From Flagellimonas maritima (GTDB lineage Bacteria; Bacteroidota; Bacteroidia; Flavobacteriales; Flavobacteriaceae): 64,000 nucleotides of DNA. Location of the stretch: positions 2,165,501 through 2,229,500 of the forward strand of contig NZ_CP030104.1 of the NCBI RefSeq assembly GCF_003269425.1, written 5' to 3'. The stretch's first letter is position 1; every line of letters begins with the position of its first letter. The translations under genes were made by a program, and so were the position numbers. The notes under the pieces were generated by a model, which did no database searches, was not told the origin of the DNA, and saw only the letters and a program-made list of their open reading frames with translations. This document shows positions 1 through 9,472 of this stretch, one piece after another.

Positions 1-2937
1 ATCTGGAAATTGACCGGGATTATTCTCTGGGCTGTATGATTTGTAATCTGTTATTGTGATAAGATTAGTTCCTGTTACGTAAAAACGCAATCGTTGCATA
101 CCGATGGTACTAACAAATTTGGGAGAGAGATTATATCCAAGAGTTATCGTTCTTAAACGAATATAAGAAGCATCATCAACGGCCAGTGCACGCAGAAAGC
201 TAGGTGTTGTAGTACTTGGTCTGATAAACTGGTTTGATCGGTCTTCCGGTAAGTAATAATCTACCGCAATACCGTTGTTCCCACCTTGTAGTGCCGCTCC
301 TAGATTTCCATCGGCAAAGTAGGGATTGATATTTGTAGCACCTTCAACAACGAATACATCTGCAAAAAGGTCGAATCCCTTATATCTAAAATTGGTGTTG
401 AACGTTGCAAACCAGTCTGGGTTTTGGTCGATCAATACCCTATCTTCATCCGTAATTTCACCATCATCGTTTAAATCCTGAACTCTAGGCTCACCAGGTC
501 TAGCTTCGGGCTGTGCAGAGTTTTCAATATCATCTTCTTCTTGCCAAATGCCATCGAATACAAATTGATTGATATTGTCGATAGATTCACCGATGAATAG
601 ATTCTGTGATTCAAAATCTATTAAATTGCCATCTTGATCACGTTCTCCGGCAAGCGAGACAACCTCATTCTCGTTGGTTGACCAAATAACACCAATAGAC
701 CATTGTACATCTTGTTTATTAATGATATTGGTATTGATTGTAGCTTCAAACCCTCTGTTTTGTACTTCCCCAATATTAAATCTAGTTACGCCAAAACCTG
801 ATGTCCCGGCAAGAATCCTGTCCAGAAGAAAATCAGACGTAGTTTTATTGTAATACTCGAATGTACCATCGATCACACGGTTAAATAAACTAAAATCAAG
901 ACCAACATTAAATGTTGTTACAGTTTCCCATTTAAGATTTGGGTTGGGCAATCTATTAAGAGGGGCAAAACCACCGATTGTATTGCCTCCAAAAACATAG
1001 GGGAGATCATCTGCAATTCCCAAAGACTCACTTGGATTGACACCATCATTTCCAGTAGATCCATAAGTAGACCGTAATTTTAATTGATTTATTAGTTTAG
1101 AATCCCTAAGAAAACCTTCTTCATGGATTTTCCATGCCAATCCAACTGCTGGAAAATATCCGTACTTTTCATTTTCGGCAAAAACGGAAGAGCCATCAGC
1201 ACGCATGGTCAAAGTGAGCAGGTACCTATCCAAAAATCCATATCTGGCCCTTCCCATAAATGAAACTAAACGTCTTCTACTGACATCCCTGGTTGTTGAT
1301 CTTATTAAATCTGCCTTACCGTTATAACCAAGGTTATCGTTGGCGAAACCTGATTTTGTAATTTCCGTTTCTAAATCTTTCCGTTGATTTACGGAATGGA
1401 GACCCGTTAATTCCAATCTGTGCTTGTTGCCCAAGTTTGGACTATAATCAATAATATTTTCAATCTGAAACTCTTCATAGTTTGTAGTACCTAAAGTAGC
1501 GATACCTCTTATATCTCCATCGCCATTTGGATGCGTTGTTGACCTATAAATACCTTGGCTACCATCCCTCACTCTTGAGAAAGCGTTAACTCTTGCAGAA
1601 AGATTTGGCGTAAATTGGTAATTGGCGACAAGATTTAAATCCCTTAGGTTGATTAATATATCATTGTCGGCTTCACGTATGTTCCATAGAGGATTGACCG
1701 TTAATTTCCCATCACCTAAAGGCTCCCTTATAAGGTTGCCTTCTTCATCAAAGGGCTTGGCAAGAGGGGAAATTGTTATTACGTCCAGATTTCCTGTTTC
1801 AAGGTTCTGCTCACTTTTTTGAATATTGACATTTACCTGTAAAGAAAATTTATCTGTTACTTTTTGGTCTACATTTAGTCTGAACGTACCTCTTTTAAAT
1901 CCAGAGGTAGGAATAATTCCATCTTGATTATAATAATTTAAGCTTGTATATATTTTGGTGTTTTCTCCTCCTCCGGAAACACTCAACGTATGGTTATTGA
2001 TCATTGCATCCCTTATGACCAAGTCTTCCCAATCTACATAGTTTTGATTTTCGATAGCCTCAAGTTCAAAAGGCTCGAAGATAGTGGTGTCATCCAAATA
2101 CTCGTTTTCATTGTCGGTACGGAATGCCTCTCTTCTTAACTGGGTATATTCAGGTCCCGTGAAAATATCGAAATTTCTGGTCAATCTTTGTATAGTGGCG
2201 AATGTATGAAGGCTTACTTCGAATTTACCTTCCTTTCCCCTTCTAGTGGTAATCAGTATTACGCCATTGGCCGCACGAGCACCATAAATGGCCTGTGAGC
2301 TCGCGTCTTTCAAAATTTCCATTGAAACAATATCATCCGCGACCACATCATTTATATTGTCATAAGGAACTCCGTCAACTATTATCAGCGGGTCATTTCC
2401 TTCCAATGAGACTTTACCCCTAATCACTATATCAGAGTTTCCACCAGGGCGTGCATCTGCCAAATTAACCTGAACCCCAGCTGCCCTACCTCTTATCATT
2501 TCGGCGACATTGGTCGTGGGTATTGCAGTAGCTTCTTCTATTTCCACACTTCCCACAGCACCTACAACATCACTTTTCTTTACTGTTCCATACCCAACTA
2601 CCACAACCTCGTCTAGAGAGCTTGCATCTATTACGAGCGATATGGTCATATCACCGTCGGACACGGGCACTTCCTTTTTTTGGTATCCTATATAAGAAAC
2701 AAGAATCGTATTCGAGTTGCCAGTAAGGGTCAAGGTGAATTTCCCATCAAAATCAGTAGATGTTCCATTCATGGTTCCTTTCTCTATAATAGATGCTCCT
2801 GGCAACGGTATCTGGCCATCGGCATCCAAAACTGTTCCCACTATTGTTTTCTGGGATTGGGCCGATAGTAAAATCATGAAGAGCATTGCGCAAAAAGTCA
2901 TTAGTCGAACCTTTTGGCTTGTTAATAGATGTCTCAT
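1..2937 (-). CDS. SusC/RagA-type TonB-dependent outer-membrane receptor (C-terminus cut by window edge)
   Basis: Reading the minus strand from the ATG at 2937 gives 979 uninterrupted codons running off the left edge. A signal peptide (hydrophobic to about residue 28, ending LLSAQS) is followed by a CarboxypepD_reg-like domain (about 30-110), then the SusC plug motif SSLDEVVVVGYGTVKKSD near 115-135, then a long beta-barrel with alternating aromatic strands. The last visible stretch (TGTNLITITDY) is typical of the region about 40-60 residues before the SusC C-terminus. Such receptors import oligosaccharides or peptides across the outer membrane together with a SusD lipoprotein, which would lie left of the window. 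The substrate cannot be read. The neighbouring regulator and sulfatase suggest a glycan, perhaps sulfated. Confidence 0.93.
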   Translation of the reverse strand, partial: MRHLLTSQKVRLMTFCAMLFMILLSAQSQKTIVGTVLDADGQIPLPGASIIEKGTMNGTSTDFDGKFTLTLTGNSNTILVSYIGYQKKEVPVSDGDMTISLVIDASSLDEVVVVGYGTVKKSDVVGAVGSVEIEEATAIPTTNVAEMIRGRAAGVQVNLADARPGGNSDIVIRGKVSLEGNDPLIIVDGVPYDNINDVVADDIVSMEILKDASSQAIYGARAANGVILITTRRGKEGKFEVSLHTFATIQRLTRNFDIFTGPEYTQLRREAFRTDNENEYLDDTTIFEPFELEAIENQNYVDWEDLVIRDAMINNHTLSVSGGGENTKIYTSLNYYNQDGIIPTSGFKRGTFRLNVDQKVTDKFSLQVNVNIQKSEQNLETGNLDVITISPLAKPFDEEGNLIREPLGDGKLTVNPLWNIREADNDILINLRDLNLVANYQFTPNLSARVNAFSRVRDGSQGIYRSTTHPNGDGDIRGIATLGTTNYEEFQIENIIDYSPNLGNKHRLELTGLHSVNQRKDLETEITKSGFANDNLGYNGKADLIRSTTRDVSRRRLVSFMGRARYGFLDRYLLTLTMRADGSSVFAENEKYGYFPAVGLAWKIHEEGFLRDSKLINQLKLRSTYGSTGNDGVNPSESLGIADDLPYVFGGNTIGGFAPLNRLPNPNLKWETVTTFNVGLDFSLFNRVIDGTFEYYNKTTSDFLLDRILAGTSGFGVTRFNIGEVQNRGFEATINTNIINKQDVQWSIGVIWSTNENEVVSLAGERDQDGNLIDFESQNLFIGESIDNINQFVFDGIWQEEDDIENSAQPEARPGEPRVQDLNDDGEITDEDRVLIDQNPDWFATFNTNFRYKGFDLFADVFVVEGATNINPYFADGNLGAALQGGNNGIAVDYYLPEDRSNQFIRPSTTTPSFLRALAVDDASYIRLRTITLGYNLSPKFVSTIGMQRLRFYVTGTNLITITDYKSYSPENNPGQFPD

Positions 2938-3004
2938 AAAAGCTATACTTATTGGTTAAACGTTTAAAGTCTTGGTCGGTATCAAATGGATTTTTGACAC
3001 TTCT

Positions 3005-3012
3005 CAAAGTTA
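3005..3012 (-). promoter_or_regulatory. candidate -7 box (TAACTTTG) of the SusC gene
   Basis: On the minus strand this is an exact TAnnTTTG match, about 68 bases before the SusC start codon. No TTG (-33) lies at the usual 17-23 base spacing, which would fit an activator-dependent promoter. It is a sequence match only. Confidence 0.3.
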
Positions 3013-3219
3013 AGAAGCTATACGAGATGGCTAATAAAAACGACCCCGACAAAAAACGAACAATACAAAAAATCGGATTTTTTCAACACACCAACTTTTG
3101 TGAGCCTATGCAACACTTGGCAGTCTGGGCTAACATTAATTTTGGGTTAATAAATTATCCGTAGGGTCAAACTACACACATGTAGTGGTTTTGTCTGTGT
3201 AATATTTATATGTTGCCTG

Positions 3220-5991
3220 TTAAAACTTGAGGATATAATTGACAAGGTGCTCATCATGGTCAAGTTTTAATCTTTTGCGCAGGCGGTATCGTTTCGTTTC
3301 TACACTCTTTATTGAGATATTGAGTAGTGGCGCAATTTCTTTGGATGACAAGTTTAACCTTAAATATGCACAGAACTTTAAATCATTTGGTGTCAATTCA
3401 GGATGGGCAGCTTTTATATTGGTCAAAAATTCTTTATCCGCATTATCAAAGGCCTGCTTAAAAAATTTCCAATCTTTATTGTTGTTCAAGTTATTTTCTA
3501 TAAGGTTTATTGCGCGGTCTATATTTTCATTTTTGTAACCTTTTTTCAACTGCTTCTTGATTTTTCCTAAAAGCTCGTTCTTTTTTATAATGCTCATTGT
3601 ACTTATGGCCAACTCTCTATTCTTGTTTTCCATTCCCTGGTTTAATCTCTCATTCTGAATCTCAATAATTGTTTTTTCATTTTGAATTTGCTCGTGTCGC
3701 AATATTTTTTGATAATAAAACTTGTAAGCCTTATGAACAAAAAATCCAAAAAATATTAAAAAGATTGTATAAGAAAACAGGGCAATATTTGATATATACC
3801 ATGGCTTGTTGACCTTAAATGTGAATACTTCTTTATTCTTGACCACCTCATTCCCAACTTTGGCCTTTATTGAAAGTTGATAATCACCAAAAGGTAAATT
3901 TTCAAATTGTACAGAGGGGCTGTTTCTCCATGGGCTCCATTTGTTCAACAGCCCATCCAATTTATATGAATACTTAACAGATTTAAATTTTTGATATTGA
4001 GGTACTGAATAGTTAAATGATAATACGCCTCTTTTATTTTCAAACTCGGCGATACTATCTACTTGAATTTTTTTCGATTTTCCATTTAAATCCGTGATAG
4101 TTACCGAATTTAAAAAAAGGCGATGTTCAATTTTTGGAGGTTCTTTTGAAAGGTCAATTTTTAAGAATCCGTCCGTTTTTCCCAGTATATAGTTTTCTTC
4201 GCTTAGCAGCTCAATGTTCTCAAAGCCTAAAATTCCATTACGTAGCCCAGAGGGCATTGGAATATTCTTTAACCCGATTTCATTGGTTAAATCGTTATGA
4301 TGTAGATAGCTGATATTTTCTTCTGAAAACAACCAAAGCTTTCCGCTTTTATCGACAGTCAATCGCCCAGAGACTTTTCCTAAGGATGAAAACAATTGAT
4401 GAAGATGCTCATCCTTTATAAATTTTTCTTGCTCGGTATTATATTTATAAATACCGTTTTCGGAGTTGTAGAGCAAATCATCTTCATAGGATACCAGACT
4501 TGATGTCTTGCCTATTTTTAATGATGTTAATTTCTGTATATTGGCAACACTTTCATAGCTACTGTCCAATCGAATTTTAAATACTCCTTTATATTCATTG
4601 CTGACCCATATATTATCCTTTTTGTCAATTTCAATAAATCTTGATGAATATTTAAATCCTTTGATTTTATTCTTTGATATCCATTCACCATCTCTAAATT
4701 CCAGTATATGCAGGCCATTGTAATTGCCCTGTAATAGAAGATTATTTTTTGAAGGAATTTTTCTAAAATCCCACGCCCCCAGAACAGAGGATATTTGTTC
4801 AGATTTATCTCCTTCAATCAAAAAAGTACCCAGATGATGCCCGCACAAAAGACTTCTATCATTAAAATTAAATAAGCTCCAAACCTGACCTGCGGTACCC
4901 TTAATAAATTGAAATTCTTGATTTGGCCTATCAATAGGCCTGTAAAAGAGCCCCTGATTTGTACCTGCATAAAAATTTCCTTTATAAAGTTCGGTACAAT
5001 ATACAGTTCCCAAAGCACCATAGTAATCTACATAGTTTGAGATTTTTGATTTAAGATTGAGACAATTTATTCCATTATCCAACCCAACCCATAGATTATT
5101 CCTTTTGTCTTCAAAAAGTGAAAGAACTGTATTATTAGAGAGACCGTTTCTTTGACCAATTTCAAATTTCTTTTTTCCATTTTGATCAAGATGAAGTAAG
5201 CCATTTAAAATGGTACCCAATACAAACTCTCCGTTATTTAATTTTATGGCGGTAAAAATGTTCATCTGGGAAAGATCAGAATCTATATCTGTTTTCCAGC
5301 GTCGTAGATTCTCCCCGTCATACTCAAAAAAACCGCGATTTCTTGTAAGCAACAATAAATTAGCCTCGCTCCCGTAAAGTCCTATTACCCTCCCTTCTTT
5401 AATTATTTTATCGTCAACAACCAGTGTGGATATCCCATTCTCAATCTTATAGAGCCCCATGTTGGCAACATGGTAATAAATTTTATTTTGTATGCTAAAA
5501 ACTTTATATATGATTTCTTGTGAATGGATTATTTTAAAGAGATTATCCTTTGGATTATAAAAGAAAAGTTTATGGCTGGATTGAAACAAAATCCAATCTC
5601 CATACGCTATAATGTTCCAAATTTGATCGTCTTGAAAATCAATATTTTTAAATTTGGATATTAATGAAGTATAATACAGATCCCCGTATTTATCTTTTTC
5701 CCAATAACCAAATTCTGCATAACATCCAGTATAGATTTTTCTGCCAATAACTTTTACCGCCCTCAATATTGAATTATTTGGTGTGGGATACGATTTCCAA
5801 ATTTCTCCATCATATTCCAGAAGGCCATTATTGTTTGCTACATAAATATAATGGTCATCGCTTTGGGAAACCATCCAATTTTGGTTATCCCCACCGTAAT
5901 CCTGCGGGCTGAATTTTTTTATGGGGGGGAGCTCCTGAGCAGCAATTGTACAAGAGACAAAAAAATATAGCAAGAAAATTAGGTTTCTCAT
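3220..5991 (-). CDS. membrane-anchored propeller / three-Y / HTH one-component regulator
   Basis: 923 residues. A signal peptide (1-19, ending CTIAAQ) is followed by about 600 residues of two-component-regulator propeller repeats (repeated W-v-G-l-d-n-G-i style blades), a Y_Y_Y domain (about 654-717, with YSYKLDG and WSPW), one membrane segment (about 733-755), a charged coiled coil, and a C-terminal LuxR-like helix-turn-helix (about 869-923; KEIAPLLNIS, then VETKRYRLRKRL). It has no histidine kinase or receiver domain. The layout puts a periplasmic sensor on a cytoplasmic DNA-binding tail. It lies directly upstream of, and on the same strand as, the SusC gene, so it is the likely regulator of that uptake locus. 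The ligand is unknown. The DNA-binding tail resembles that of the TPR regulator at 52801-54495. Confidence 0.88.
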   Translation of the reverse strand: MRNLIFLLYFFVSCTIAAQELPPIKKFSPQDYGGDNQNWMVSQSDDHYIYVANNNGLLEYDGEIWKSYPTPNNSILRAVKVIGRKIYTGCYAEFGYWEKDKYGDLYYTSLISKFKNIDFQDDQIWNIIAYGDWILFQSSHKLFFYNPKDNLFKIIHSQEIIYKVFSIQNKIYYHVANMGLYKIENGISTLVVDDKIIKEGRVIGLYGSEANLLLLTRNRGFFEYDGENLRRWKTDIDSDLSQMNIFTAIKLNNGEFVLGTILNGLLHLDQNGKKKFEIGQRNGLSNNTVLSLFEDKRNNLWVGLDNGINCLNLKSKISNYVDYYGALGTVYCTELYKGNFYAGTNQGLFYRPIDRPNQEFQFIKGTAGQVWSLFNFNDRSLLCGHHLGTFLIEGDKSEQISSVLGAWDFRKIPSKNNLLLQGNYNGLHILEFRDGEWISKNKIKGFKYSSRFIEIDKKDNIWVSNEYKGVFKIRLDSSYESVANIQKLTSLKIGKTSSLVSYEDDLLYNSENGIYKYNTEQEKFIKDEHLHQLFSSLGKVSGRLTVDKSGKLWLFSEENISYLHHNDLTNEIGLKNIPMPSGLRNGILGFENIELLSEENYILGKTDGFLKIDLSKEPPKIEHRLFLNSVTITDLNGKSKKIQVDSIAEFENKRGVLSFNYSVPQYQKFKSVKYSYKLDGLLNKWSPWRNSPSVQFENLPFGDYQLSIKAKVGNEVVKNKEVFTFKVNKPWYISNIALFSYTIFLIFFGFFVHKAYKFYYQKILRHEQIQNEKTIIEIQNERLNQGMENKNRELAISTMSIIKKNELLGKIKKQLKKGYKNENIDRAINLIENNLNNNKDWKFFKQAFDNADKEFLTNIKAAHPELTPNDLKFCAYLRLNLSSKEIAPLLNISIKSVETKRYRLRKRLKLDHDEHLVNYILKF

Positions 5992-6232
5992 TTTTCCTAT
6001 AAAATCATCTCTATTGAAATTCTTTAATATAAATGTAGTAAGAAGTATATTAAGATAAAGTAAACATCGGTTTTGGGGAAGTTATACTTTTGGCCAATCT
6101 ATACATATTTCTGATAATTTGTCTGAGTATGTAGTAAATGTCATCCTTATCATAAGCCAAGTTTCGGCACCTGTCGTAGGTTGCTAAAAGCGAGGGGGCT
6201 ATTTTAGAATTTTATTTATCGGTACCTACTGT

Positions 6233-7705
6233 TCAATACATACCAATATTGTCATCACACCATCTCTTATAAGCCAACTGTAATTGTTTTACCTTTTCTG
6301 GATTTCTTTGCGCTAAATCTTTACGCTCACCGGGGTCCTTGGCAACATTAAATAGCTTCGGTTCCATATTATCTATTATCGGTGCTATGTACTGATCTGT
6401 TGGCTCACTCTTCCAGTGATTGTCCTTGGCGTTGGTCAATTTCCAATCCCCTAATCTTACCGCCCATGTTTTTTGCCATTTCCAAACCAATAATCTATTT
6501 TCTACGGGACTTAACAAGTCCGTGCCATCAAGGGTAGTGTCCTTAACCTCAACATCTGCCAATCTTGCCAAAGTCGGCAAGATGTCAACTGTAGAAACAT
6601 ACTGATCGATTGTTTTGCCCTTATTAATATGATTTGGCCAAACAATTGCCAAAGGAACTCTTATTCCGCCCTCCCAAAGTGAGTATTTGCCCCCAGTCAA
6701 CGGAGTATTGTTAGCTCCGGTCAATGGCGAACCTCCATTATCTGAAACAAAGACAATAACTGTATTTTTATATAAGTTTTGATTTTTTAATTCATTAAGA
6801 AAACGTCCTATATTATCATCCAAACAATTGAGATTGGCTAAATAGTAAGCTCGCATTTCGTCACTTTTAATGTCTCCAACACGTGAATATTTATCATAGT
6901 AGGCGGAATAAGTGCCTGTTTTTTTATCACCATAAGCTATTAAACTATCAGGATGATAGTTGGCAATAGGTTTGGCACCGTATTTATCAAGGTATTTTTG
7001 TGGAACTTCGTGAATTAAGTGGTGAACCGCATTATACGAAAGGGTGAGGAAAAATGGTTTATCATGTTTTCTTTTGATATAATCTATACTTTCATCAGTT
7101 AATATTGTGGTAAGATATCCTTCTTTGTAGCTCTTAATTGTGTCATTGTGCATTAAAGGCCCCAAAAGTGCGCTTGTTCCATAAGGGTCTGGTGTACGTT
7201 CTTTCATCTCTAATGAGTTATGCAAATAGTCATGGGCATGGGCGCTAAAACCGAGAAATTCATCATAACCGTGATTGAGTGGGTATTCCCTAACATCATA
7301 CTTGTGAAAATTTCTTCCCAAATCGTTCTTCCCAATTCTCGCAGTTTCATATCCTGCCTCTTTAAGGTATTCTGGTAAAGTCTTAACATTTTTTGGTAGT
7401 CCAGGACCCCAACTGGCAGGTTTATCCCACCTAAATTGATTTTTGCCCGTAAGCATACCAGCACGGGACGGGCTGCAAACTGGAGCGGTAACATAAGCTT
7501 GTGTGAAAATTGTACCAGAAGCTCCCAGCTTTGAAATATTTGGTGTTTTGACAGTTTTGTCATGCATTGCAAAAGGGGAGAAATCTGCATAACCTTGGTC
7601 ATCCACAACGATTAGTACGATGTTTGGCTTTTCACTTTTGAGTTCGGTGTTTTCATTGCAGGAATAAAGTAGAAAGAAAGAAAAAAGTATGGCGAGGTAT
7701 TTCAT
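6233..7705 (-). CDS. sulfatase (formylglycine type), lipoprotein
   Basis: 490 residues. The start has a lipoprotein signal (lipobox LLYSC, Cys16), so the enzyme is probably anchored in an envelope membrane. The sulfatase signature CSPSR follows at residues 77-81; Cys77 is the residue that is converted to formylglycine. The metal-binding VDDQGYAD (34-41) and later SDNGG (near 322) and GGIRVP motifs complete the alkaline-phosphatase/arylsulfatase fold. The family (S1) removes sulfate from glycans or small sulfate esters; the exact substrate cannot be read. Its position next to a SusC receptor and a three-Y regulator fits marine polysaccharide use. A maturase gene is not visible in the window. 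Confidence 0.93.
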   Translation of the reverse strand: MKYLAILFSFFLLYSCNENTELKSEKPNIVLIVVDDQGYADFSPFAMHDKTVKTPNISKLGASGTIFTQAYVTAPVCSPSRAGMLTGKNQFRWDKPASWGPGLPKNVKTLPEYLKEAGYETARIGKNDLGRNFHKYDVREYPLNHGYDEFLGFSAHAHDYLHNSLEMKERTPDPYGTSALLGPLMHNDTIKSYKEGYLTTILTDESIDYIKRKHDKPFFLTLSYNAVHHLIHEVPQKYLDKYGAKPIANYHPDSLIAYGDKKTGTYSAYYDKYSRVGDIKSDEMRAYYLANLNCLDDNIGRFLNELKNQNLYKNTVIVFVSDNGGSPLTGANNTPLTGGKYSLWEGGIRVPLAIVWPNHINKGKTIDQYVSTVDILPTLARLADVEVKDTTLDGTDLLSPVENRLLVWKWQKTWAVRLGDWKLTNAKDNHWKSEPTDQYIAPIIDNMEPKLFNVAKDPGERKDLAQRNPEKVKQLQLAYKRWCDDNIGMY

Positions 7706-7960
7706 TTATAAGTATTTGTTATTGGTACGAAGTTATTAAAACTAGTAAAACGACATTAGATAGTAGTCTTTTGTTGTGCTTATGCATTATCTGGAAAGCA
7801 GTAAAACTTTTTACAGATTTTTTGACTTCCCAACTGGATAAATTTCCAAATAGACCCAAAAAATCTATATAGGATTACCGCTTTTATTAAAGAACTTCTC
7901 TGAAAATTGATTTATAGAATCATTTTTATGAACGCTTTTAATAGTAGGACAGAGAATATT

Positions 7961-9007
7961 TTATCGTAACGATTTTATGATATCAATAGTTGATTTTGAT
8001 AATGGGACAAAATCCTCATCAATCGATGCATTTTCATTATATACTTTTAAATAGGCCAGAAACATTTCTCTGGGGGGATTTTTTAAAAGGGAGACCAATT
8101 CATCTTTTCCTTTATATTTCTCGATTAATTTTATGATATGGTATCCTACATAATACATAGGGCTTTGAAACATTCCACTATAACCAATGTTATAGAGTTT
8201 ATCTATCTCAACATGCTTATCATGCTTTGCCTGAAACACTAAACTCTCAAAAAGCGCAAAATTTATAATAAGTCTTTTAAAATTTCGGCTGTATTCCTTT
8301 TTGCTAAAATCTATATACGGACCTGATGAAGGAATTTTTGAAAAATCGGAAACGTAAGTAGCCGATCCTTCTCGTACCATTTGGTCTAAGAGATAATTTA
8401 TCCTATCACTCTTATCAATTTGCTTCATAAAACGGTATTGTGCCAAATGGTAAAGCTCATGCGCACTCAAATAGGCCAAACCTAGATAATCCCCTTTCAT
8501 CGATGATAAATCAACATAAAAAGCATTGGGTTCATCATCAAAGGTCCAACCACCGCCAATAACACCAAGCGTTAAATAAACTGTTGCGGTTATTTTTAAA
8601 TTCTTAGGACAGTATGCCTTAAGTTTATCAATGGTACTTAGTGCTAATTCTTTTTTATTTTTGATTACCTGTTTCAATAGCTTTTTTGATTCGGGGAGCA
8701 AAGGCACCAATCTATTGAACATGTAAGGGTCATCGTCAATATAATTACTGTTCAGCGCAGCTTTTAAACTTTCTTTATAACCATCTGCATCAACATTTGG
8801 AAAAAACATGGCCAACTTCCTTAAGTACGCTTTTGTACCTTTCAACTCAATCAATTCTTCAAAGTCCTTATCTACAAATTCTTTTTTTTCAAATATTTGT
8901 AAGAGTTTCTCCGTTGCGGAATAATCATATGTGATATCAATTTCTTGCGCACTTAAAGTACAGAAAGTAATAAAAAAGATTACAAATAATAAAGCTCTCA
9001 AAATCAT
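7961..9007 (-). CDS. DUF5700-like putative zinc metalloprotease, secreted
   Basis: 348 residues with a signal peptide (1-20, ending CTLSAQ). A metalloprotease helix AHELYHLAQ places HExxH at 183-187, and REGSATY near 212-218 supplies a candidate third zinc ligand (Glu213). The arrangement matches the DUF5700 family, described as putative zinc-dependent peptidases. The protein is predicted to be periplasmic or surface-exposed. It is on the same strand as the sulfatase but separated from it by about 255 bases, so co-transcription is uncertain. The substrate is unknown. Confidence 0.7.
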   Translation of the reverse strand: MILRALLFVIFFITFCTLSAQEIDITYDYSATEKLLQIFEKKEFVDKDFEELIELKGTKAYLRKLAMFFPNVDADGYKESLKAALNSNYIDDDPYMFNRLVPLLPESKKLLKQVIKNKKELALSTIDKLKAYCPKNLKITATVYLTLGVIGGGWTFDDEPNAFYVDLSSMKGDYLGLAYLSAHELYHLAQYRFMKQIDKSDRINYLLDQMVREGSATYVSDFSKIPSSGPYIDFSKKEYSRNFKRLIINFALFESLVFQAKHDKHVEIDKLYNIGYSGMFQSPMYYVGYHIIKLIEKYKGKDELVSLLKNPPREMFLAYLKVYNENASIDEDFVPLSKSTIDIIKSLR

Positions 9008-9472
9008 ATTAGTTTGTTTGGATTTTTTATAATTGATGGTTTAGCTTCAGCCAAGGTTGCCTTTCTGCAAAATATATCTAAATATTCCTTTGAATAAGAT
9101 AACATCTTCTGTAAATGTCATTTCATTGAATTTATTTTTTCGGATAGCTTACACTTTTTTCTTTTTAATACCTTTTGGGAATTTCTTTCATAAATAAAAA
9201 ACCTAATTCAATCTTTGATTAATACTGGTGAATTTAAATTTTTTCGTTATAATTCCTTTTGTCTTTAAAAGTAAGGGCATAGCATCTACGCTATTTAGTT
9301 TTGAATAGTTATATCTAAAATAATCACGTATTTATTAGCTATTTTTAAACCCATTTCCTTAAATATCTAACATATCTGCTCGCTGAGCACAAAAAATGAA
9401 TAGTGATATTCATAGTGCGAACACCAGTGTTACATTTTTGTAATTCGCGATTATGCAATACACAATTTTAAA
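9008..9472. other. intergenic stretch without a recognisable gene
   Basis: This very AT-rich 465-base stretch separates the DUF5700 gene from the purple-acid-phosphatase-like gene. I found no ORF with coding character, no tRNA and no clear terminator hairpin. It presumably carries the promoter of the DUF5700 gene. Confidence 0.5.

Noticed and set aside
1622..2868. Several plus-strand ORFs of about 60-80 codons
   Set aside because: They are antisense shadows of the SusC-like gene, which reads without a stop on the minus strand.
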